Below, one piece after another: positions 1 to 5,998 of a stretch of 5,998 bases of DNA. The notes under the pieces are model-generated. The model did no database searches, was not told the DNA's origin, and saw nothing but the letters and a program-made list of their open reading frames with translations. Every line of letters begins with the position of its first letter. Positions within the stretch are counted from its first letter, which is position 1. The DNA is from Candidatus Aminicenantota bacterium. Lineage in GTDB: Bacteria; Acidobacteriota; Aminicenantia; UBA2199. Both the position numbers and the translations under genes were made by a program. The stretch lies in NCBI GenBank assembly GCA_023137075.1, contig JAGLQA010000691.1, forward strand, positions 1 to 5,998. The letters are read 5' to 3'.

Positions 1-1
1 A

Positions 2-1066
2 GCACCTGCATCTTCCAGTAGTGCTATTGCTTACATCATCTATACTTCGGGTTCTACAGGGAAACCCAAAGGAGTGATAATTGAGCACAGGAGTCTGGTT
101 AATTATGTATGGTGGGGTAAAAAACAATATATAAAGGGAGACGGTTATATATTTCCACTGTATACTACCATCTCCTTTGACCTGACAGTTACCTCTATAT
201 ATTTACCCATTATCTCAGGTAACACTATTTTGATCTATCATAATAATGAAAACCTGCTGCCTATACAGCAAGTATTGAAGGAAGGAATTGTGGATGTTGT
301 TAAAGTCACTCCTTCCCATCTCAGGCTGCTGCCGGAAGACATGACCGGCAAGAATTCAAGAATTAAAAGGTTTATTGTAGGTGGAGAACAATTTGAGAGT
401 GCTTTAGCCAGGGAAATATATACTCGTTTTTCAGGTGATATAAAGGTGTATAATGAGTATGGGCCCACCGAAGCCACGGTAGGATGCATGATCTATAAAT
501 TTGATTATGAGTCTGACAGGGAAGGTGCCGTTCCTATAGGAGTACCCATTGATAACTCCAGGGTATATATATTGGATGATTATTTGAAGCCTGTACCCTT
601 AAATGTTGTAGGAGTGCTATATATAGGGGGCGATACCCTGGCTAGAGGGTATATAAATAGACCCTATCTGACTATAAATAACTTTCTCCCCAATCCCTTT
701 GTCCCGGGAGAAAGAATATATAGAACCGGTGATTTGGCAAGAAGGTTAGCCGACGGCAACATCGAGTTTTTGGGACGTAATGATGAGCAAGTAAAGATAA
801 GAGGTTTTCGGATCGAGTTGGCAGAGATCAAAAACCTTTTGTCAAAAAAAGAAGGTATAAAAGATGTGGTGATTGTAGATTGGAAAAAGGAGTCCGGGGA
901 AAAGAATTTGTGCTCTTATATTGTATCTGATGAAGAAATAAAGGTACCCGAAATGAGGGAGTATTTATCCCTGAAGTTACCCGAATATATGATTCCCACT
1001 TATTTTATCCGGCTGGATGAGCTCCCTTTAACGTCCAATGGAAAGTTGGACAGGAAGAGGTTACCG
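2..1066 (+). other. Adenylation (A) domain, predicted L-asparagine specificity (N-terminal part missing)
   Basis: Aligning by eye to the GrsA phenylalanine A domain gives pocket residues D60, L61, T64, K101, I125, G127, E152, V160, G161 and K348 (numbered from the first complete codon). These match GrsA positions 235, 236, 239, 278, 299, 301, 322, 330, 331 and 517. The code DLTKIGEVGK differs only at position 299 (Ile for Leu) from the classical asparagine code DLTKLGEVGK. The aspartate code DLTKVGHIGK differs more, at positions 299, 322 and 330. D60 should bind the substrate amino group and K348 is the catalytic A10 lysine. Cores A1 and A2 lie upstream of the window. The domain type is certain. 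The Asn call is strong but depends on manual alignment. Confidence 0.88.
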
Positions 1067-1423
1067 GTACCCAAAGTTAAAATAGGCAGTGACTACGTGG
1101 CCCCTGACACTGAGCAGGAGAAAAAAATCGCAGATGTCTGGGCAGAAGTGCTGGGATTAGAAAAAATCGGGATCCATAATAATTTCTTTGATTTAGGGGG
1201 GAATTCTCTTGATATTATAAAGTTAAATAGTAATTTGAATGAAGTGTTTGGGCGGGATATCCCATTGATAATAATGTTCAGGTATCCCACTATAAGTAAA
1301 TTCGGGCAGTATTTAGACCAGGAAGAGTACAGCCAAATGATTGATAGGAACGTTGAAAAGAAGCTGGGCATGAACAGGATGGAAAAGATGAGAAACATGA
1401 AAAAAAGGAGTAGGGTAAAATGA
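2..1423 (+). CDS. Nonribosomal peptide synthetase, C-terminal part (A-PCP), predicted Asn-activating; 5' partial
   Basis: The last 473 residues of a cytoplasmic NRPS subunit; the true start lies upstream. The reading frame is open from base 2, so a GTG at 74 falls inside core motif A3 and is not the start. The A domain would activate an amino acid as its AMP ester and load it on the PCP phosphopantetheine arm. Visible cores are A3 (YTSGSTGKPKG, residues 14-24), A4 (59-65), A5 (NEYGPTE, 151-157), A6 (205-221), A7 (YRTGDL, 240-245), A8 (258-276), A9 (LPEYMIP, 326-332) and A10 (NGKLDRKRL, 346-354). The PCP motif DLGGNS (397-402) carries the attachment Ser402. A lysine/arginine-rich tail follows and ends at TGA. 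No condensation domain is in view, and no epimerization or thioesterase domain follows the PCP, so the chain must pass on to the PKS whose start overlaps this stop. Function class is very secure; the substrate is a prediction. Confidence 0.97.
   Translation, partial: APASSSSAIAYIIYTSGSTGKPKGVIIEHRSLVNYVWWGKKQYIKGDGYIFPLYTTISFDLTVTSIYLPIISGNTILIYHNNENLLPIQQVLKEGIVDVVKVTPSHLRLLPEDMTGKNSRIKRFIVGGEQFESALAREIYTRFSGDIKVYNEYGPTEATVGCMIYKFDYESDREGAVPIGVPIDNSRVYILDDYLKPVPLNVVGVLYIGGDTLARGYINRPYLTINNFLPNPFVPGERIYRTGDLARRLADGNIEFLGRNDEQVKIRGFRIELAEIKNLLSKKEGIKDVVIVDWKKESGEKNLCSYIVSDEEIKVPEMREYLSLKLPEYMIPTYFIRLDELPLTSNGKLDRKRLPVPKVKIGSDYVAPDTEQEKKIADVWAEVLGLEKIGIHNNFFDLGGNSLDIIKLNSNLNEVFGRDIPLIIMFRYPTISKFGQYLDQEEYSQMIDRNVEKKLGMNRMEKMRNMKKRSRVK
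1094..1312 (+). other. Peptidyl carrier protein (PCP/T) domain
   Basis: About 73 residues, from YVAPDTEQEKK to the end of the conserved carrier fold (PTISKFGQYL). The motif FFDLGGNSLDII contains Ser402 (codon 1205-1207), the expected 4'-phosphopantetheine attachment site, so a phosphopantetheinyl transferase encoded elsewhere is needed. Helix spacing and the preceding GLEKIGIHNNFF segment are normal for the family. Its downstream partner is the ketosynthase of the next gene rather than a condensation domain, which makes it the donor at an NRPS-to-PKS switch. Confidence 0.95.
1313..1420 (+). other. Basic C-terminal tail of the NRPS, possible docking segment
   Basis: About 35 residues follow the PCP fold. 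The last 21 (residues 453-473) hold ten Lys/Arg and one Glu, a net charge near +9, and four Met. A charged, probably helical tail after a terminal carrier domain is where megasynthase docking elements sit. The partner PKS begins with a short stretch holding three Glu and no basic residue before its KS. A docking role is inferred from position and charge; I recognise no known docking family. Confidence 0.4.
1406..1423 (+). promoter_or_regulatory. Ribosome binding site and ATGA start/stop overlap coupling NRPS to PKS
   Basis: AGGAG at 1406-1410 lies nine bases before ATG 1420-1422, which shares bases with the TGA stop 1421-1423 of the NRPS. The site is inside the coding sequence of the NRPS tail. 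It fixes the start of the PKS gene and implies translational coupling, which would keep the two partner proteins in balanced amounts. No promoter is expected here and none is seen. Confidence 0.9.
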
Positions 1424-4400
1424 GCCTGGAAATAATGGGCGAAGGTACCGTGACAGGTCTGGAAATAGCGGTTGTAGGGATGGCCGGCAGGTTCCCCGGT
1501 GCAAAAAATATCGCTCAATTCTGGGATAATCTCAAGAAGGGGGTGGAGTCTATCACATTTTTTTCCGATCCGGAGTTGGAAGAAGCCGGGATTGACCCGG
1601 AGATAATAAAAAATCCACAATATGTCAAAGCTTTGGGGTTTCTGGAAGATGTAGAGTATTTTGATGCAGCCTTTTTTGATTATATTCCCGCTGAAGCCCG
1701 GGTAATGGACCCACAAATACGAATATTTCATGAATGTGCCTGGACAGCCTTAGAAGATTCGGGGTATAATCCCGGTAATTATCAGGGCTTCATTGGCCTC
1801 TATGTAGGAGCAGCATTAGGATTCAATTGGCAATTGCTTTCTCTATTATCAGGGGCAGAAGGAACGATAGACTCATATGCAGCCTCTTTAGTTAAAGATA
1901 AAGATTTCATTGCCACCCGTGTCTCTTACAAGTTAAATTTAAAAGGGCCCAGCTTTGCCCTGGCTACTGCCTGTTCAACCTCATTAGTGGCAGTCAACCT
2001 GGCCTGTCAGGGCTTATTAAGTGGGGAGTGTGATATGGCCCTTGCCGGGGGAGCGAAAGTAATTTTCCCACAAAAAAGTGGCTATATATACCGGGAAGGG
2101 ATGATTCCGTCACCCGATGGACACTGCCATGCCTTCGACGCCGCAGCGAAAGGTACGGTTTCCGGCAGTGGGGTGGGAGTAGTGGTTCTTAAACTCCTGG
2201 AACAGGCAATCGCGGATAGAGACCATATTTATGCGGTCATTAAAGGGACGGCCACTAATAACGACGGTTTTCGCAAAGCCGGTTTTACGGCGCCCAGCAT
2301 AGACGGTCAGGCTGAAGTGGTCAGGGATGCTCTGCGCATGGCGGCAGTAGAACCTGAAAGTATTGGCTATGTCGAGGCCCATGGCACCGGAACGACCCTG
2401 GGGGACCCGGTCGAGATTGCTGCGTTAAAGCTGGCCTTCGATACTAAAAAGAAAGGATATTGTGCTTTGGGTTCCGTGAAAACAAATGTGGGGCACTTAG
2501 ACAGTGCTGCCGGAATTGCCAGCTTTATTAAAACAGTACTCATATTAAAGCATAAGTTGATTCCTGCCAATTTACATTTTACAGCACCCAATCTGCAAAT
2601 AGATTTTGAAAACAGCCCCTTTTACGTAAACAACAAACTAAGCGAATGGAAAAATGACAAACATCCCTTAAAAGCCGGGGTCAGTTCTTTTGGAATCGGC
2701 GGCACCAATGCCCATGTTATCCTTGAGGAATATAAATCCGAAATTCGAATAGGGTTCTCTTCAACTCCCCAACTCATTTTATTGTCGGCTAAAACCCCTT
2801 CCGCCCTGGATAAACAGGTTCAAAACCTGGCAGACTTTTTCAAGAAAAACCCCGTTATAAATATCGCTGATGCTGCTTATACACTGCAGATTGGCCGAAA
2901 ATCCTTCAAGTACCGGAAGATGTTTTGTTGTTCCACCACGGCTGAAGCTGCGTTTTCGCTGGCCTCGGCAGACCCGGAACAGGTAAAATCCTTTGTAGTT
3001 CGCAAGGAAGACCGGCCCGTCATTTTCATGTTCTCAGGTCAGGGTTCCCAGTATGTAAATATGGGATTGGAATTGTACCGGAAGGAAAGAATCTTTCGTG
3101 AAGAAATGGATCGCTGCTTTGAAATTATAAAACCCCTGGTAGGTTTCGATCTTAAAGAGATTCTCTATCCCAAACCGCCTGCCCCTGGAAATCCTGCCGA
3201 AAAAACTTTTGTTGGGGAAGCTAAAGACCGGCGTGGGTTAGATATCAACAGCACCGAGATCGCCCAGCCGGTTATTTTTATCGTTGAATATGCCCTTGCC
3301 AGGTTACTGATGAAATGGGGCATAAAACCTAAAGCAATGATTGGGCACAGTATAGGAGAATATGCAGCAGCTAGTTTATCCGGTGTGTTTTCTTTAGAAG
3401 ATGCTTTAAAACTGGTAATCCAAAGAGGAAAACTGATGCAGCAAATGCCGCCGGGTTCGATGTTAGGCGTTGCTATATCAGAAGAGGAATTAAGTCCCTT
3501 GTTAAAGAATAAATCATTAGCTTTGGCTGCTGTGAATAGTTCGAAGCAATGTGTGATCTCCGGTTCTCATAAAGCAGTGGAGGCCTTTGCAAAGGAGCTG
3601 GAAGAGAGAGGGTATAAAATTCGTCACCTTCATACCTCCCATGCTTTTCATTCGCAGATGATGGCTCCAATGTTAACCGAATTTAAAGCAAAAGTAAAAG
3701 AAGTCAAATTAAACAAACCGAAAATACCGTATATATCTAATGTATCCGGTAACTGGATCAAAACCGGCGAAGCAACAGATCCCGGTTATTGGTCGAAGCA
3801 GATTCACAGCACTGTACGATTCGCAGACGGGCTGCAAAAGCTGTTCAAAGAAGAAGATACCCTGCTGGTGGAAATTGGACCGGGAAAAGTTTTATGTACT
3901 TTTGTCAGACAGCATAATGATAAAAAAACCGGCCATCAGACAATAAATCTTGTCAGGCATCCCCAAGAAGATGCAGAGGATAATTATTATCTCTTAAATA
4001 GACTGGGGCAATGTTGGCTCTATGGTGTGGAAATCGATTGGACCGGATACCATGACGAAGAGAAACATTATCGCATCCCGCTGCCTACTTATCCCTTTGA
4101 CCGTCGGCATTATTGGATTGAAGGAAATCCCTTTAAGATCGGCATGGAGATGATGAGCAGCAAAACTTCGCTACGCAAAAAAACCGATATGGCAGATTGG
4201 TTTTATATTCCTTCATGGGAGCGCATTTCGCCGGAAATTAGTCCAAACGATTCGGAAGAAACGCCTGCCTGCTGGCTTATCTTTATCGAGCAATGCGAGT
4301 CTTGTATTCGGTTAATAGAACGATTAAAACAGGAAAAGAAGGAAATTTTTACTGTCAGGCGCGGTTCTGGCTTCGAGCGCCTGAGCAGCGGGGAATATAT

Positions 4401-5998
4401 CATCGATCCGGCTGAATGCGAAGATTATCATTCACTTTTTAGGGAACTTAAGATCAAGAAAAAAGTCCTTAACCGTATTGTCCACTTTTGGAGTGTAACA
4501 GGAAGCAGCAGCAGGGAACCGGACCTGGGAACGATTGACCAAATCCAGGATACCGGGTTATTCAGCCTGTTGAATATCGTACAGGCCATTGGTAACCAGG
4601 GAATTACAGCCGACATTCGAATTGCAGTGGTAAGCGATGGTCTCCAGGATGTGACCGGCGAAGAAGTTTTGTGTCCCTTGAAAGCCACACTGCTGGGAGC
4701 AGTGAAGATTATACCCTTAGAGTATCCTAATATCGCATGCAAAAGTATTGATATCCCCACAATTGGGGAAACTAATCTTGATTCATCAGGGATCGCTTTA
4801 ACAAGAAAGGGCCTAAATGTTTGCCCCTCAAGTAAGAACGCAAACAAGTTCATTGAGATTTTGCTGCAAGAACTGAATTACGGTTATAACCGTAAAATAG
4901 TAGCTGTTCGCGGCAATTACTGCTGGGTACCTGTAATGAAACCTGTTCGTTTAGAAGATGTCGGTGACCCAGGTCGGTGTTTAAAGGAGAGGGGAGTTTA
5001 CCTTATCACCGGTGGTATGGGAGGCATGGGTTTTACCCTGGCCGATCACCTGGCCCATAGTATGAAGGCCAGGCTTATCCTACTGGGTCGTTCTCCTTTT
5101 CCCCCCCGGCAAGAATGGGACAATTGGTTGTCAAATAATGGAGAAGAAGATGGGGTGAGCATAAAAATACAAAAGATCCGGAAATGGGAGGAAGCTGGGG
5201 CAGAAGTTATGATATTTAGTGCAGATATATCCAACCTGAAACAAGTGCAAGAAATTTTAACCCGGGCAAAAGAGAAATTCGGAAAGATTAATGGTGTGCT
5301 ACATACTGCCGGACTTGCCGATTATGAAGGTGTTATCCAGAGGAGAACCCGGGAGAAAACCGAAACAATCATGGCTCCTAAAGTGAAAGGTACATTAGTT
5401 CTTGATAAGGTCTTAAAAGATTTGGAACTCGATTTCCTGGTGCTATTTTCATCCATTGGAAATATACTCTATAAGGTGAAATTCGGCCAGGTGGGCTATA
5501 ATGCAGCCAATGAATTTCTTGATGCCTATGCCTGTTACAAGACCCGCAAAGATAGGGTTTTTACCACGGCCGTTAATTGGTGTGACTGGTTGGAAGTGGG
5601 AATGAGTGTAGCGGCCGTTGAGAGAAGAGTGTCACATGAAGCACAAAATCCTGGTGTGGAATCCCTGCTCTATGGTGCTGCGACACCAGGGGAAGGGGTT
5701 GAAATATTTAATCGCATCCTGGCAAGCAATTTAGTTAGAGTGAGTGTCTCAACCCAGGATTTAGATGTTCTGCTTAACCAGGCAGACAGCGAAAAAGATG
5801 AAGAACCAGGTTCTATGGGAGCCCCGGTAGAGGCAGCAATGTCAACATCATCCCGGATGATCCGGCGGCCTGATTTAAGCAGTGAATATGCTGCTCCCGG
5901 AAATGAGATCGAAGAAAAACTGGCGGGAATCTGGCAGGGATTCTTTGGAATCGATCAGGTTGGCATTCACGATGATTTTTTTGAATTGGGGGGAGATT
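1420..5998 (+). CDS. Type I modular polyketide synthase, KS-AT-KR-ACP module of a hybrid NRPS-PKS; 3' partial
   Basis: 1526 complete codons without a stop, running off the right end. Domain order is KS (about 16-440), KS/AT linker (441-531), AT (532-835), post-AT linker ending PTYPFDRRHYW (889-899), KR structural half (927-1190), KR catalytic half (1192-1380), C-terminal KR region and flexible acidic linker (to about 1487), then the start of an ACP. Catalytic residues are present in KS, AT and KR. The protein should take the aminoacyl or peptidyl chain from the upstream PCP, add one malonyl-derived C2 unit and reduce the beta-ketone to a hydroxyl. There is no DH, ER or methyltransferase between AT and ACP. 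ATG 1420 is chosen because of its AGGAG site, the ATGA overlap, and the KS beginning about 15 residues later (IAVVGMAGRFPG). Further modules or a release domain may follow outside the window. Confidence 0.97.
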   Translation, partial: MSLEIMGEGTVTGLEIAVVGMAGRFPGAKNIAQFWDNLKKGVESITFFSDPELEEAGIDPEIIKNPQYVKALGFLEDVEYFDAAFFDYIPAEARVMDPQIRIFHECAWTALEDSGYNPGNYQGFIGLYVGAALGFNWQLLSLLSGAEGTIDSYAASLVKDKDFIATRVSYKLNLKGPSFALATACSTSLVAVNLACQGLLSGECDMALAGGAKVIFPQKSGYIYREGMIPSPDGHCHAFDAAAKGTVSGSGVGVVVLKLLEQAIADRDHIYAVIKGTATNNDGFRKAGFTAPSIDGQAEVVRDALRMAAVEPESIGYVEAHGTGTTLGDPVEIAALKLAFDTKKKGYCALGSVKTNVGHLDSAAGIASFIKTVLILKHKLIPANLHFTAPNLQIDFENSPFYVNNKLSEWKNDKHPLKAGVSSFGIGGTNAHVILEEYKSEIRIGFSSTPQLILLSAKTPSALDKQVQNLADFFKKNPVINIADAAYTLQIGRKSFKYRKMFCCSTTAEAAFSLASADPEQVKSFVVRKEDRPVIFMFSGQGSQYVNMGLELYRKERIFREEMDRCFEIIKPLVGFDLKEILYPKPPAPGNPAEKTFVGEAKDRRGLDINSTEIAQPVIFIVEYALARLLMKWGIKPKAMIGHSIGEYAAASLSGVFSLEDALKLVIQRGKLMQQMPPGSMLGVAISEEELSPLLKNKSLALAAVNSSKQCVISGSHKAVEAFAKELEERGYKIRHLHTSHAFHSQMMAPMLTEFKAKVKEVKLNKPKIPYISNVSGNWIKTGEATDPGYWSKQIHSTVRFADGLQKLFKEEDTLLVEIGPGKVLCTFVRQHNDKKTGHQTINLVRHPQEDAEDNYYLLNRLGQCWLYGVEIDWTGYHDEEKHYRIPLPTYPFDRRHYWIEGNPFKIGMEMMSSKTSLRKKTDMADWFYIPSWERISPEISPNDSEETPACWLIFIEQCESCIRLIERLKQEKKEIFTVRRGSGFERLSSGEYIIDPAECEDYHSLFRELKIKKKVLNRIVHFWSVTGSSSREPDLGTIDQIQDTGLFSLLNIVQAIGNQGITADIRIAVVSDGLQDVTGEEVLCPLKATLLGAVKIIPLEYPNIACKSIDIPTIGETNLDSSGIALTRKGLNVCPSSKNANKFIEILLQELNYGYNRKIVAVRGNYCWVPVMKPVRLEDVGDPGRCLKERGVYLITGGMGGMGFTLADHLAHSMKARLILLGRSPFPPRQEWDNWLSNNGEEDGVSIKIQKIRKWEEAGAEVMIFSADISNLKQVQEILTRAKEKFGKINGVLHTAGLADYEGVIQRRTREKTETIMAPKVKGTLVLDKVLKDLELDFLVLFSSIGNILYKVKFGQVGYNAANEFLDAYACYKTRKDRVFTTAVNWCDWLEVGMSVAAVERRVSHEAQNPGVESLLYGAATPGEGVEIFNRILASNLVRVSVSTQDLDVLLNQADSEKDEEPGSMGAPVEAAMSTSSRMIRRPDLSSEYAAPGNEIEEKLAGIWQGFFGIDQVGIHDDFFELGGD
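1465..2739 (+). other. Ketosynthase (KS) domain, catalytically complete
   Basis: This domain catalyses decarboxylative Claisen condensation. It starts with IAVVGMAGRFPGA and ends with GVSSFGIGGTNAHVILEE (420-437). The catalytic triad is visible: Cys185 in TACSTS (codon 1972-1974), His321 in EAHGTGTTLGDP and His359 in KTNVGHLDSAAG. Spacings of 136 and 38 residues fit the family. The active site reads ATACSTS rather than the DTACSSS common in purely polyketide modules; variants of this kind occur in hybrid systems. Its position at the N terminus after an NRPS gene ending in a PCP says it receives an aminoacyl or peptidyl chain. It is not a decarboxylating loading KS (KSQ), because Cys is retained. 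Confidence 0.96.
2740..3012 (+). other. KS-to-AT linker region
   Basis: About 91 residues join KS to AT (441-531). They include LLSAKTPSALDKQVQNLADF and the signature AYTLQIGRKSFKYR, typical of the alpha/beta linker that packs between KS and AT in cis-AT synthases. It has no catalytic role. Its intact form supports an in-cis acyltransferase rather than an AT-less module. Confidence 0.8.
3013..3924 (+). other. Acyltransferase (AT) domain, malonyl-CoA type
   Basis: This domain loads the extender unit onto the ACP. It opens with PVIFMFSGQGSQY (533-545). Catalytic Ser644 lies in GHSIGEYAAA (codon 3349-3351), the CoA-carboxylate-binding Arg is R669 (VIQRGKLMQ), and catalytic His741 is in the HAFH motif (741-744). 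HAFH rather than YASH is the usual mark of malonyl-CoA over methylmalonyl-CoA, and TEIAQP (612-617) agrees. A proline-rich, charged stretch (585-611) lengthens the loop between LYP and QP by roughly ten or more residues. The domain ends near EIGPGKVLCTFVRQ. Malonyl selectivity is a motif-based prediction. Confidence 0.93.
4198..5775 (+). other. Ketoreductase (KR) domain with structural and catalytic subdomains
   Basis: NADPH-dependent reduction of the beta-keto group. The structural half opens with DWFYIPSWER (927-936) and carries LLGAVKIIPLEYPNI, a signature seen in KRs of hybrid NRPS-PKS systems. The catalytic half has the nucleotide-binding motif TGGMGGMG (1197-1204) and the active-site set Lys1321 (APKVKG), Ser1345 (FSSIGN), Tyr1360 and Asn1364 (GYNAAN). 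K-to-S spacing (24) and Y-to-N spacing (4) are standard; S-to-Y is 15, two more than the usual 13. The LDD motif of B-type KRs is replaced by LADYEG (1299-1304), and the A-type Trp is not seen, so hydroxyl stereochemistry cannot be called. Downstream, NWCDWLEVGMS and a segment ending LDVLL close the region. Predicted active. Confidence 0.93.
5881..5998 (+). other. Acyl carrier protein (ACP), N-terminal part cut by the window end
   Basis: After an acidic, flexible linker (DSEKDEEPGS and following), the carrier fold begins with SEYAAPGNEIEEKLAGIW and reaches FFELGGD at residues 1520-1526. The next codon starts with T and should encode the phosphopantetheine-bearing serine. The sequence closely resembles carrier domains of hybrid NRPS-PKS lines. 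The reduced beta-hydroxy intermediate would reside here before transfer to whatever domain follows outside the window. Confidence 0.92.

Noticed and set aside
74..76. GTG codon as a possible start of the NRPS gene
   Set aside because: The same frame is open upstream to base 2 and encodes the A3 core YTSGSTGKPKG, which a start here would remove. The gene is truncated by the window edge.
600..660. TATA-rich stretch resembling a promoter
   Set aside because: It is coding sequence for A6 (LYIGG...ARGY), and the AT-richness comes from Ile ATA and Tyr TAT codons. No downstream gene start fits.
2..1423. Relation to D-Asn prodrug modules such as those of colibactin or zwittermicin
   Set aside because: Those modules carry an epimerization domain after the carrier protein. 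Here the PCP is followed directly by the tail and stop, so the Asn prediction alone does not support a prodrug module.
1093..1731. 212-codon open frame on the minus strand across the NRPS/PKS junction
   Set aside because: It lies antisense to well-defined PCP and KS coding sequence. The translation is rich in Phe, Tyr and Ser and shows no recognisable domain, so it is a shadow.
3740..3946. 68-codon plus-strand open frame in another phase within the AT region
   Set aside because: The AT frame continues intact through this stretch to EIGPGKVLCT, so the short out-of-phase frame is chance.
4428..4853. 141-codon minus-strand open frame in the KR structural half
   Set aside because: It overlaps the plus-strand KR with its LLGAVKIIPLEYPN signature. 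It has no recognisable domain or independent support.
4198..4992. A dehydratase or other extra domain between AT and the KR NADPH motif
   Set aside because: The segment has the FYIPSW opening and PLEYPN signature of a KR structural subdomain. No HxxxGxxxxP dehydratase motif or SAM-binding motif was seen.

Overview
This window is an internal slice of a hybrid nonribosomal peptide synthetase / type I polyketide synthase (NRPS-PKS) gene cluster. It is fully coding on the + strand, and both genes run off the ends of the window. All calls come from reading motifs by eye; no database search was run.

Layout. (1) Positions 2-1423 are the C-terminal part of an NRPS: an adenylation (A) domain entered just before core motif A3, a peptidyl carrier protein (PCP), a basic tail and a TGA stop. 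The ten specificity-pocket positions read D-L-T-K-I-G-E-V-G-K, which points to L-asparagine. (2) The next gene starts at 1420 through an ATGA overlap, with a good Shine-Dalgarno sequence (AGGAG, 1406-1410). It stays open to 5998, giving 1526 codons without a stop. It encodes a cis-AT PKS module in the order KS - KS/AT linker - AT (malonyl-type) - KR (structural plus catalytic halves) - ACP. The window ends one base into the codon where the phosphopantetheine-bearing serine of the ACP is expected. There is no intergenic DNA, and I see no RNA gene, mobile element, CRISPR array, promoter or terminator.

How the genes work together. The NRPS activates an amino acid (predicted Asn) and loads it on its PCP. 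The KS of the second protein accepts the aminoacyl or peptidyl chain across the protein-protein junction and extends it with a malonyl unit. The KR then reduces the beta-ketone. No DH or ER lies between AT and ACP. The expected unit is therefore a statine-like gamma-amino-beta-hydroxy acid carrying the Asn side chain, probably 4,6-diamino-3-hydroxy-6-oxohexanoate. Condensation, epimerization or release domains may lie outside the window; none is inside it.

Organism. The DNA is moderately AT-rich, with many ATA (Ile) and AAA codons, a strong AGGAG ribosome binding site and tightly coupled genes. The domain style (malonyl AT with HAFH, KR with a PLEYPN signature in its structural half, PEYMIP and NGKLDRK in the A domain) is seen in Firmicutes, cyanobacteria and uncultivated NRPS/PKS-rich lineages. 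A Firmicutes-like or uncultivated bacterium is the best guess, with low certainty.
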